Shown: positions 1 to 6,717 of the stretch, piece after piece
Numbering within the stretch: position 1 is the stretch's first letter
How the letters are laid out: each line of letters starts with the position of its first letter
NCBI GenBank assembly: GCA_023400335.1
Contig: JAEXFF010000157.1
Coordinates: 1 to 6,736 of the forward strand
DNA from: Bacteroidota bacterium
GTDB lineage: Bacteria > Bacteroidota > Bacteroidia > Bacteroidales > Marinifilaceae
Direction: 5' to 3'
DNA: 6,736 nt
Notes under the pieces: generated by a model
What the model saw: only the letters and a program-made list of their open reading frames with translations
Databases searched by the model: none
Told to the model about the DNA's origin: nothing
Position numbers and translations under genes: made by a program

Positions 1-531
1 CAATTACCCAAAGAGAACGGTATGTTCTTAGTTAACTTCGAAGCCTTAGGGGAAGACAGTGATCCAGTAGTGGTTACCCGCTCAGAATTTATGCGCCGTA
101 TGAAAGAAATGGCTGCTTTAAATCCGGGTATGGGTTTTTACGGAGCAATGGGAGATCAATATACGCTTGTCGTCAATACAGACCATAAATTGGTAAAGGA
201 TGTACTCGCTGACGAAAAGAAATCCATGAATGCCAAACTGGAACCCCTCAATTTCGAAATCAAGGAAATGGAAGGGAAAAAGACAGAACTAAATGAGCTG
301 AATAAGGATAAAAAAGAAGATGAGATCCCCCAGGTCGACAAAGACCGGCTGAAAGAATATAACGAAAAAATTGACAATATGCGTCAACAAAAAGAAACTT
401 TGTTGCAAGAATACGGCAAAGAAAACAAAATTGTAGGACAATTGATTGACCTGGCACTTTTAGCAAACGGACTTCTTAAAGGAGAAGCACTTAACAAATT
501 TGTAAAAAGAAGTGTAGACCTGATCAAATAA
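1..531 (+). CDS. htpG: Molecular chaperone HtpG (Hsp90 family), C-terminal part
   Basis: This is the last 176 codons of an Hsp90-family ATP-dependent chaperone, a cytosolic dimer that remodels client proteins. The reading frame is open from base 1 (QLPKENG precedes the first Met at 22), so the gene is cut by the window edge and that Met is internal. The segment VVVTRSEFMRRMKEMAA followed by a Pro-Gly-Met-x-Phe-Tyr stretch, and the ending LIDLALLANGLLKGEALNKF then VKRSVDLIK, match the HtpG C-terminal dimerisation domain as I know it from Bacteroidales. Between them, at about residues 72-143 of the fragment, lies a Lys/Glu-rich segment with heptad-like spacing, probably a coiled-coil hairpin; similar insertions are, from memory, usual in Bacteroidota HtpG. 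The N-terminal ATPase and middle domains lie outside the window. The gene ends in a tandem TAATAA, and a strong terminator follows within 25 bases, so it appears to be the last gene of its transcript. Confidence 0.93.
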   Translation, partial: QLPKENGMFLVNFEALGEDSDPVVVTRSEFMRRMKEMAALNPGMGFYGAMGDQYTLVVNTDHKLVKDVLADEKKSMNAKLEPLNFEIKEMEGKKTELNELNKDKKEDEIPQVDKDRLKEYNEKIDNMRQQKETLLQEYGKENKIVGQLIDLALLANGLLKGEALNKFVKRSVDLIK

Positions 532-552
532 TAATTCCATTTTAACTTCCCG

Positions 553-583
553 AAGCCGTCAAAACAATTTTGGCGGCTTTTTT
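553..583 (+). terminator. Rho-independent terminator of htpG
   Basis: Bases 553-564 (AAGCCGTCAAAA) pair with 568-579 (TTTTGGCGGCTT). This is a 12-bp stem with one G-U wobble and a 3-base CAA loop, and it runs into a six-T tract at 578-583. It lies 21 bases after the htpG stop codon. It also sits just past the stop of the convergent kinase gene (585-587). On the minus strand the hairpin is followed by CGGGAAG and not by a T-run, so as an intrinsic terminator it looks directional for htpG. It could still help to protect or pause the 3' end of the kinase transcript. Confidence 0.87.
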
Positions 584-584
584 G

Positions 585-2570
585 TTACTTTTTATCTTTA
601 TCCTCTTTAAAAACAGGATAAGTAAAAAGTATAGTAAAAGCTTCTGTATGAGGCGGACAAACCTCATAGGTACCCCCAAAATAATGGATCAGATGGGCGT
701 TGATCTCGTTACGGACCAAAGTCGTCCTGTTCCCCTGGAATTCCTTGGCCAAAGGCGTGTTCACCACACGGAATAAGAGCATTGTTCCGGCTTCATTTTG
801 CCCGATATGGATCACCGTCTGAAAAATTCCCGGATTATTTTCACTCTTAAAAACAAGAAAACTCCGAAGCAAAGCGATAAAACTTCTCCGGTCCGTCGTT
901 ATCGATAAATCGTCAATCGTAGTCTGCAAAGAGGGTTTAACTATATTCTTCTCATATTGCAACGCCATCTCCATAGCCTCCCTGCACATCTCCAGGAGGT
1001 CGCAATTTTCCTCTTTATACGTGATCTTACCAGACTCTAAACGGGAAAGTTCCAGGATATTGTTTACATAGTCCAGTAATTGCTCTGCATTTTCCTGTAT
1101 AATTTTCCCGTATTCTAATTTACTTTCTTTATCGGGGCAACTATCCGGTTCCATTAATAGTTCTGAAAATCCGACAACAGCATTCAAGGAAATCCGAATA
1201 TCATGACTGATTTCCGTGCGCAGCCGTTCTTTAGCCCGGTTATTAGACTCCGAACGGGCAGTAGCTTCCGCAGCCGCTTTCTCCGACTGTACAATTCTCC
1301 GGGAAAGAGAACGGGTATAAATGTAAAAGAGAAAAATTAAGACAAAAAGAATTGCCGAAATACTCAATATCCGGATCAGATTCATATTGCTGATCTTCTG
1401 TTTTTCCAGTAGCAGTTCGTCTATATGGTAAACCTCTTTTACCTGCTCCAACTGGCTGGCAGAAAAAGCATTATTTAAAGAATCCTGTGCGTGAACCAGG
1501 TAACGGAGTGTGGTAACCGCTCCGTCTATATCCCCCTTCTCCCGCTGAATCCTAGCTTTATAACTTATCAGCATCCCGAAAGTAGCCACATAATTTTTCA
1601 AGACAATGGGAGTTACCTCATCTACTAAAGCAATACTTTTATCATATTCTTTGGTCCTGTAAAAATATTGCAATTGCATCAGCTGTACATTCAACCAAAA
1701 AACAGGATCCACATGAGGAGCTAAAAGTGCTTTTGCCCTTTCAATATGCTTCTGGGCCTCCCGGAAATCAGAGCGGTTCAAAAAATGCATAATGTATTTT
1801 ACCTGACAATCAATAGCCATATTGGTCCAATTTTTCTCTGCTTCCGGTTCTTTCGTCATCGCCTCTTGTAAAGCGTCTGTCATTTCTTGTAAATAGGGCA
1901 TCTTTAAACTATCCTTTCCAATATTCCCATATATTCCCGCGATCCGGGACAATACATCTACCCGCAAACTCATTTTTGTCTGTTCCGTAAAACGCTTATG
2001 GGCTTCGAATAACATTTTCAAGGCTTCCTGGGGACGACTCGAAACTGAATAGGCACAGGCCAAACTGTTATATGCCGCAATCTCCCCGTTATGGCTATGA
2101 TAACGTTTTGCATCCTCCAAAACATTCTTAGCCGTAAAAACAGCTTTCTCTATCTTCCGCTTGGAGGCCTGTGCCCGGCTAAAGGCAGCCTTTTGCTCCA
2201 GATAATAATCGTAAGTACCCACCTGAGGCACCAATTCTTCCAATTTATCCACCCAATACGACAAACTGTCCGGATCATGCCGTTTATCAAAACAAGCCGC
2301 TATATAATAGGCTCCCAGATTTTCATAATGAATATTTCCCTGACGGATACTTTCTTCCCATAGAGCAACGGCAAAAATCTGATCCAAAGGTGGATATTGG
2401 TGACAGTAAGCCACCCTTTCCAAATAAGTCAAACGGGCACTGTCTGCAGGCAATAAATCCACGACCTCCAGAATACTATCCCGATAATGCATGTCCTCTT
2501 TCCTCTCTTCTGCAAACAGCAAAACAAGAGGCATAATAGAAATATAAATCAGTAAGAGAACCTTTTTCAT
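585..2570 (-). CDS. Membrane TPR histidine-kinase paralogue with degenerate ATP-binding domain (probable pseudokinase)
   Basis: This 661-aa protein is laid out like a sensor histidine kinase. It has a signal peptide (MKKVLLLIYISIMPLVLLFA, then EE), a periplasmic TPR-like helical region at about residues 30-370, one transmembrane helix at about 398-418, a short coiled coil, and a HisKA/DHp helix pair carrying the acceptor His456 in SHDIRISLNAVVGFSELL. The usual SHExRTPLN motif is altered: Glu is Asp, Thr is Ile and Pro is Ser. The following ATP-binding domain is degenerate. At the N-box the two Asn of its neighbour are replaced by Ser570 and Phe574; the G1 DTGCG position reads NTPLA (604-608); and the F-box and the GxGLG G2 box cannot be found. 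ATP binding and kinase activity are therefore unlikely (inference). The ATG at 2570 is preferred over an in-frame TTG at 2576 because MKK begins a good signal peptide. The gene is the second of an operon, 9 bases after the active kinase's stop. No receiver or output domain is present. Confidence 0.85.
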   Translation of the reverse strand: MKKVLLLIYISIMPLVLLFAEERKEDMHYRDSILEVVDLLPADSARLTYLERVAYCHQYPPLDQIFAVALWEESIRQGNIHYENLGAYYIAACFDKRHDPDSLSYWVDKLEELVPQVGTYDYYLEQKAAFSRAQASKRKIEKAVFTAKNVLEDAKRYHSHNGEIAAYNSLACAYSVSSRPQEALKMLFEAHKRFTEQTKMSLRVDVLSRIAGIYGNIGKDSLKMPYLQEMTDALQEAMTKEPEAEKNWTNMAIDCQVKYIMHFLNRSDFREAQKHIERAKALLAPHVDPVFWLNVQLMQLQYFYRTKEYDKSIALVDEVTPIVLKNYVATFGMLISYKARIQREKGDIDGAVTTLRYLVHAQDSLNNAFSASQLEQVKEVYHIDELLLEKQKISNMNLIRILSISAILFVLIFLFYIYTRSLSRRIVQSEKAAAEATARSESNNRAKERLRTEISHDIRISLNAVVGFSELLMEPDSCPDKESKLEYGKIIQENAEQLLDYVNNILELSRLESGKITYKEENCDLLEMCREAMEMALQYEKNIVKPSLQTTIDDLSITTDRRSFIALLRSFLVFKSENNPGIFQTVIHIGQNEAGTMLLFRVVNTPLAKEFQGNRTTLVRNEINAHLIHYFGGTYEVCPPHTEAFTILFTYPVFKEDKDKK

Positions 2571-2579
2571 TCGCAATGC

Positions 2580-4445
2580 TTATATAGAAGACTTGTATTT
2601 AAAAGGATGTGTAAAATAAAAACGCGCTCCCTGAGTGTAATCCGGATCTACCCAAAGCCTGCCCTTTATATGTTTTACAATCAACTGACAAATGGAAAGT
2701 CCCAGTCCGCTTCCCTGTACAAAATCATTTAGTTTTTCAAAACGCTCAAAAATCAATTTTTGCTTTTCAAGAGGAATACCACAACCTGTGTCCGTCACCG
2801 AAAAAAGAGCCATACCGCTGTCTTCCGGACTCACCTCCAGCTTCAGGACAATGGAGCCCTCTTTCGTAAATTTTGTAGCATTAACCAGTAAATTAATCAG
2901 AACCTGCCTGAGCCGGGCATCATCTGTATCAATGACTAATGCGGACAATTCTGTCACAAATTGCAATTCCACACACATTTGATAGGAAGCCCGTATGGTT
3001 TCTACTACTTCTCTACAGATTTTCACGGCGTCGCATTCCCGGATAGTAAACTTTATATTTTCTCCTTCAAAATCTGAAAAATCCAGGATATCATTTACCA
3101 AATTCAAGAGCTGCTGAGAATTTACCTTGATTATTTCACAATACTCCGGAAGAGATTCATCGTCCAGTTCCATATCCTCCGAAGCCAATAAACTCGAAAA
3201 CCCGACAATTGCATTTAAAGGAGTACGCACTTCATGGCTCATATTCGACAAAAACAGATTCTTCCTTTTAATGGCCTTTTCCGCTTTCCATTTCATTGCT
3301 TCCAGATTCAGCTTTGATTGCCTCAACCGGAATATTTTCTTCCAACTCAGAAAAGAAAAAACCAGTAATAACACTACGCACAATATAATTCCGACCGTAT
3401 AATAACGCATGGATAAATGCCTGTTCCTTTCATTCTGATAAGTCAATTGTTCGGCCTGAAAACGAGTTGTCAGCTGGTCGATCTCCTTGGGATAATTCTT
3501 TTCGAAAGATGATTTTATGTAAGCATAAATAGCATTATACTGCTTGTAAGCTTCCTCTTTACGTCCCATCTCCCAATACAATGACGCCTTATTTTTCATG
3601 GCAATTACATGCAAAGCGTGATTAATATAGGCATCTTTGGTTTTAAAAAAACGTTCGTACATTTCCAAAGCTTCTTCCGGTCTGCCCGTTTCAGCTAAAT
3701 ACATTGCCTGAACGATAAAGAAATGCCGTAAGACAGCCGGTTGCATAGTAGCAGACAAAGCAGCTGCCTTATCTAAATATTGACGGGTTGCTAAAGTATC
3801 TTTCCTGAATATTTTACAGTAAGCATTAAAGATATACCGGATCGTCTGTTCCGTTTCCGAAGAAGCCGTAAGAGGCATCTTATTCAGACGTTCCATATAT
3901 TGTTCTGCTTTCTCCGGTTCATCCATGCGAAGGTGGTATTCAGCAAGTTCTATTAATAATATCTTTACCAGCACTTCATCCATCTTTAAAGAACCAAAAA
4001 GTTCCAGAGCTTTTTTATAAGCATCTCCCGCCTCTTTGTCCCTCCTCGTCAAAGCGTACACCTCTCCGATAACATTTAAAGCCAGCGCCTGTCCTAAAGA
4101 ATCATTTAATGCCTTTGCTTTCGAATACATCCGGTCGCTCTCCGCTATGGCCACCCGGGTTTCTCCCCGCAAAGCCTTCGATTTAATAGCAATTCTTCTC
4201 AATTTAAAATAAGAATCGTAGCGCTTTTCTATTTCCAAAACAGACAGCAGACTGTCCACATTTATCTGCCGTTCCATTTCTTCGGGTAAAGAAGCAAAAC
4301 CCAGACTATTCCGAAAAGCAAGAATGATTTTTTCAGGTAAGACGTTTTCCGTCACAACCAGTTTTCGCTTTTCATTAGCGTACGCCGGATTTATAAGCCA
4401 TAAGCCACACACACAGAAAACTATATGTAAAAAGAATCTCCTCAT
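2580..4445 (-). CDS. Membrane sensor histidine kinase with periplasmic TPR region (catalytically intact)
   Basis: This 621-aa inner-membrane sensor kinase would autophosphorylate on histidine and pass the phosphate to an unknown response regulator. The N-terminus is a signal peptide (MRRFFLHIVF... ending AYA, with cleavage predicted before NEK). Residues about 25-340 are helical with TPR-like repeats at about 120-153, 160-190, 242-268 and 282-310, probably a periplasmic ligand- or protein-sensing domain. One transmembrane helix lies at about 347-367, followed by a short coiled coil. The HisKA motif SHEVRTPLNAIVGFS has His404 and a complete H-E-x-x-T phosphatase signature (405-408). The ATPase domain has the N-box LINLLVNATKF (516-526), G1 DTGCGIP (552-558), F-box FERF (566-569) and G2 GSGLGLS (578-584). 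The protein ends without a receiver or DNA-binding domain, so it is a classical and not a hybrid kinase. It is the first gene of the operon with the degenerate paralogue, and a matching Bacteroidota promoter lies 33 bases upstream of the ATG. Its signal is not deducible. Confidence 0.92.
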   Translation of the reverse strand: MRRFFLHIVFCVCGLWLINPAYANEKRKLVVTENVLPEKIILAFRNSLGFASLPEEMERQINVDSLLSVLEIEKRYDSYFKLRRIAIKSKALRGETRVAIAESDRMYSKAKALNDSLGQALALNVIGEVYALTRRDKEAGDAYKKALELFGSLKMDEVLVKILLIELAEYHLRMDEPEKAEQYMERLNKMPLTASSETEQTIRYIFNAYCKIFRKDTLATRQYLDKAAALSATMQPAVLRHFFIVQAMYLAETGRPEEALEMYERFFKTKDAYINHALHVIAMKNKASLYWEMGRKEEAYKQYNAIYAYIKSSFEKNYPKEIDQLTTRFQAEQLTYQNERNRHLSMRYYTVGIILCVVLLLVFSFLSWKKIFRLRQSKLNLEAMKWKAEKAIKRKNLFLSNMSHEVRTPLNAIVGFSSLLASEDMELDDESLPEYCEIIKVNSQQLLNLVNDILDFSDFEGENIKFTIRECDAVKICREVVETIRASYQMCVELQFVTELSALVIDTDDARLRQVLINLLVNATKFTKEGSIVLKLEVSPEDSGMALFSVTDTGCGIPLEKQKLIFERFEKLNDFVQGSGLGLSICQLIVKHIKGRLWVDPDYTQGARFYFTHPFKYKSSI

Positions 4446-4477
4446 CGGTTTTTAATCCTTACCCCATATTTATTGTA

Positions 4478-4507
4478 CAAAGTTAATCTTTATTCTTTTT
4501 CTTCCAA
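4478..4507 (-). promoter_or_regulatory. Bacteroidota-type promoter for the kinase operon
   Basis: Read on the minus strand, TAACTTTG (4485-4478) matches the Bacteroides -7 consensus TAnnTTTG at every fixed position. A TTG (4507-4505) stands 19 bases upstream, where the -33 element is expected. The -7 box ends 32 bases before the ATG at 4445, giving a short leader of roughly 25 bases with no Shine-Dalgarno sequence, as is usual in this phylum. No second promoter is seen before the downstream paralogue. Confidence 0.65.
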
Positions 4508-4604
4508 TTTTCAAACTCCTTCAGTATATTTAAATAAAAAATATTATTAACAAAAGAATACTGAAAGATTATTCTGCATCATTTCAAAGCTTTTCATTCA
4601 GAAA

Positions 4605-4637
4605 TTGCAATAGTCTAACAAAAATTAGTTACTTTCG
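4605..4637 (+). promoter_or_regulatory. Possible promoter of the DUF308 gene
   Basis: TACTTTCG at 4630-4637 fits the Bacteroides -7 consensus TAnnTTTG except for one base, and TTG at 4605-4607 lies 22 bases upstream as a possible -33 element. The ATG follows 36 bases after the -7 box. An alternative -7 candidate, TTAATTTG at 4643-4650, also differs at one position but has no TTG at the expected distance. Together with the kinase promoter this makes the 228-base gap 4446-4673 a divergent promoter region, with about 100 bases between the two sets of boxes. Confidence 0.4.
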
Positions 4638-4673
4638 TTAAATTAATTTGAATGAAAGTTTATAGAAAAAGAT

Positions 4674-5291
4674 ATGAAAATTATTTACAGTAAAACAACT
4701 TACAGAAATGCAGTATACCGTGCTTTGATATCGATCATCATTGGTGTAATTCTGATTATATGGCCAGATGTAGCTTTAAAATCAATTGTCATTGTAATCG
4801 GGGCACTGTTTCTATTGACCGGTATCATGGCCTTTATCACTTCTTACCGCCAACAACAAGCGGCTCAGCGTACAGACGGCCTTCTTTCATTAAACGGTAT
4901 CGGAAGTATTATTTTAGGTATATTGTTGGTATCTATCCCCCTTTTCTTTACCACGGTATTAATGGTAATCTTAGGCTGTATTCTGATTCTGGCGGCCATT
5001 GCCCAATTGGCCACCCTTTCTGCCGCCCGTCAATTCGGTCCGATTTCAGCCGTAAATTACTTTTATCCGATTATCATTCTGTTAGCCGGACTGATCGTCA
5101 TTTTCAAACCCTGGGGCAGTGCAGAATATGTCATTATTATTTTAGGAGCCACAGCCATATTTTATGGAATCACAGATCTGATCAGTCAATACCGGATCAA
5201 TAAACTGCGTAAAAAAGCACAGGCTACAGAACAACAACACAAAATGGGCGGAGAAATCATTGAAGACGCCGATTACGAAGAAATTAAATAA
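4674..5291 (+). CDS. DUF308 / HdeD-family six-helix membrane protein
   Basis: This is a small 205-aa integral inner-membrane protein. I count six hydrophobic helices at about residues 17-33, 36-57, 70-88, 93-113, 127-145 and 150-171. They form three helix pairs that resemble each other: each has a Gly-x-x-Leu/Ile stretch, a Pro near the turn (Pro31 in IWPD, Pro89, Pro146 in FKPW), and a Gly-rich second helix (Gly43, Gly101, Gly158). This three-fold pattern is typical of the DUF308/HdeD family. HdeD of E. coli is linked to acid resistance at high cell density; whether this protein has that role is unknown, so no symbol is given. The C-terminal tail from about 172 is cytoplasmic-looking, first basic (KLRKKAQ) and then acidic (EDADYEEIK). 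The ATG at 4674 lies directly before a basic N-terminus with no Shine-Dalgarno sequence. The gene stands alone, divergent from the kinases and convergent with cinA. Confidence 0.85.
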   Translation: MKIIYSKTTYRNAVYRALISIIIGVILIIWPDVALKSIVIVIGALFLLTGIMAFITSYRQQQAAQRTDGLLSLNGIGSIILGILLVSIPLFFTTVLMVILGCILILAAIAQLATLSAARQFGPISAVNYFYPIIILLAGLIVIFKPWGSAEYVIIILGATAIFYGITDLISQYRINKLRKKAQATEQQHKMGGEIIEDADYEEIK

Positions 5292-5458
5292 ATATTTTCA
5301 GATGAACTGTTTTTGCTGATTACGGATGAAACCTCTGCCGGAAACAACTAACGCTTCGACAGTTAAAAATTCCGATACCAGATTTTATAAGGCGGCATTC
5401 ATCCCTGATCAGTGAAAATCCGATCCCTGATCTACTGCTTCCTGTTTCCCAGAGTTTT
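5292..5458. other. Convergent intergenic gap with small repeat, no clear terminator
   Basis: This 167-base spacer separates the 3' ends of the DUF308 gene and cinA. I see no convincing hairpin with a T-tract for either strand. It holds a 10-base direct repeat, ATCCCTGATC at 5401-5410 and 5423-5432. The same region contains a 6-bp inverted repeat, GATCAG (5407-5412) with CTGATC (5427-5432), around a 14-base loop. No T-run follows it on either side, so termination by it is doubtful. Confidence 0.4.
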
Positions 5459-6685
5459 TTATTCGATATTCTCCATTAACATTTCCAAAGCTTTTACAGC
5501 AGCTTTGGCAATATTCCGTTCGCGGGTAAAAGAAAAGATAAATTTTCGGGCAATTGTCTTTTGAGGAGTAGCTACTGCTATCCAAACCGTACCAACCGGT
5601 TTTTCGGCTGTTCCCCCATCCGGCCCGGCAACACCGGAAGTCGCCACAGCATAGTCGGCTTGCATAAGCTGCCTTACTCCCTCTGCCATCTGACACACCA
5701 CAGTTTCACTCACAGCTCCCCACTCTTTTATATCCGTAGCCCGTACGCCTAATACATCCTCTTTTACCTCATTGGCATAGGCCACTACGCTTCCTTTAAA
5801 ATAAGCAGAACTCCCGGGCACAGAGGTAATAAGATGAGCTATATATCCCCCCGTACAACTTTCAGCAGTAACGACACTTATCTGTTTACGAAGACATAAT
5901 TCCCCAAACTGTTTTTCGACGGTCTTTCCTTCCCCCTCCATATAATGCAGCCCTGACAATTCCGCTTTTAAAGTCGTATAATATTCTTCCAATTTAAAAA
6001 CAGCTTTGCCTTTCGCTGTAAGGCGCAATTTTACCAAGCCCGGAGAAGGTAAATATGCCAATCCCAGACCTTCGGGTAAAGAATCTTCCCATTTGTCCAA
6101 ACGTTCAGCTAATTCGGATTCCGGAATATCGTATACCTTTAGCATCCGGTATTCCAATTGCAGATTCGGATAACGCTTTTTCAATTCCGGCAATACCGCA
6201 CTTTCCATTAAATGTTCCATTTCAAAAGGAACCCCCGGCAAAGAAATCAGGGATTTCCATCCTCTTTCAAACCACATTCCGCAAGCCGTCCCTTTCTCGT
6301 TCTTTAATATCCGGCAATTATCAGGTAAAACAGCCTGATTTCTGTTATTTTCATTCAATGCAATTCCTCTCCCTCTCAATAACTCCTCTAACCAACCCAT
6401 CGCTTGAGAATTCAACACTAATTTGGAACCAAAATATTCTGCCAGTACTTTTTTGGTCATATCGTCTTTTGTCGGACCCAGTCCCCCCGTTACGATAACG
6501 AGCTCAGCCTCCCCCATTGCATAATCCACAGTACGGTATATTTCATCCTGTTTATCCCCTACGGTAAGCATCTCTTTTACCTCTGCCCCTATTCCGGCCA
6601 GATGCTCCGCAATATAACGGGAATTTGTATCCAATATCTGCCCTAATAATATTTCATCTCCAATCGTAATTATAATTGCATTCAT
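5459..6685 (-). CDS. cinA: CinA, two-domain competence/damage-inducible family protein (MoCF-like plus nicotinamide-nucleotide amidase)
   Basis: This 408-aa protein has the full CinA layout. The N-terminal molybdopterin-binding-like domain (COG1058) shows GDEILLGQILDTN (9-21), TGGLGPTKDDMT (66-77), NRNQAVLP (114-121) and SLPGVPFEM (148-156). In characterised CinA proteins this domain acts as an ADP-ribose pyrophosphatase. The C-terminal PncC-type domain shows AESCTGG (274-280), TSGVAGPDGGT (349-359), KPVGTVWIAV (362-371) and RERNI near the end. This domain hydrolyses nicotinamide mononucleotide to nicotinate mononucleotide in NAD salvage. Both activities are cytosolic and are inferred here from intact motifs. 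The ATG at 6685 is chosen over an in-frame TTG at 6712 because family members begin close to the first beta strand (MNAIIITIGDE) and because the TTG overlaps a likely -7 promoter box. The length is normal, with no frameshift. The name comes from competence in Gram-positives; no recA or competence gene is adjacent here. Confidence 0.95.
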   Translation of the reverse strand: MNAIIITIGDEILLGQILDTNSRYIAEHLAGIGAEVKEMLTVGDKQDEIYRTVDYAMGEAELVIVTGGLGPTKDDMTKKVLAEYFGSKLVLNSQAMGWLEELLRGRGIALNENNRNQAVLPDNCRILKNEKGTACGMWFERGWKSLISLPGVPFEMEHLMESAVLPELKKRYPNLQLEYRMLKVYDIPESELAERLDKWEDSLPEGLGLAYLPSPGLVKLRLTAKGKAVFKLEEYYTTLKAELSGLHYMEGEGKTVEKQFGELCLRKQISVVTAESCTGGYIAHLITSVPGSSAYFKGSVVAYANEVKEDVLGVRATDIKEWGAVSETVVCQMAEGVRQLMQADYAVATSGVAGPDGGTAEKPVGTVWIAVATPQKTIARKFIFSFTRERNIAKAAVKALEMLMENIE

Positions 6686-6709
6686 ATAAAATAAAATTTG
6701 AACCTCCGG

Positions 6710-6717
6710 CAAAACTA
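6710..6717 (-). promoter_or_regulatory. Probable -7 promoter box of cinA
   Basis: Read on the minus strand, TAGTTTTG matches TAnnTTTG exactly and ends 24 bases before the cinA ATG at 6685. The -33 element would fall at about 6737 or beyond, just outside the window, so only half of the promoter can be judged. If real, transcription would start near 6703, inside the region that a TTG start at 6712 would need to be transcribed, which supports the ATG. A GGAGG at 6703-6707 is 17 bases from the ATG, too far for a normal ribosome binding site. Confidence 0.5.

Noticed and set aside
553..583. The htpG hairpin as a fully bidirectional intrinsic terminator
   Set aside because: On the minus strand the stem is followed by CGGGAAG with no T-run, so intrinsic termination of the kinase operon here is not supported.
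570..776. A 68-codon plus-strand frame starting in the htpG terminator
   Set aside because: It begins inside the terminator stem and runs antisense to the end of the second kinase, so it is unlikely to be translated.
2571..2576. TTG start at 2576 for the second kinase
   Set aside because: The ATG two codons later starts a typical signal peptide with MKK and has normal spacing; the TTG adds only Met-Arg.
2091..3402. Several plus-strand frames of 90-96 codons inside the two kinase genes
   Set aside because: They are antisense to intact kinase coding sequence, look like no known protein and lack promoters; they are shadow frames.
5401..5432. Repeat of ATCCCTGATC as a mobile-element footprint, CRISPR unit or terminator
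   Set aside because: There are only two copies 22 bases apart, with no flanking transposase, no spacer array and no T-tract; it is most likely chance or a minor duplication.
5409..5696. A 95-codon minus-strand frame overlapping the 3' end of cinA
   Set aside because: It lies in another frame of the well-supported cinA gene, has a Cys/Ser-rich composition with no recognisable motif, and has no start context; it is a shadow frame.
6055..6498. A 147-codon plus-strand frame antisense to cinA
   Set aside because: It is the reverse of conserved CinA sequence, is Pro/Ser-rich without domains, and is explained by codon bias on the other strand.
6686..6712. TTG start at 6712 for cinA, adding nine residues
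   Set aside because: The extra residues are not expected in the family, and the codon overlaps a perfect -7 promoter box, so it would lie at or upstream of the transcription start.
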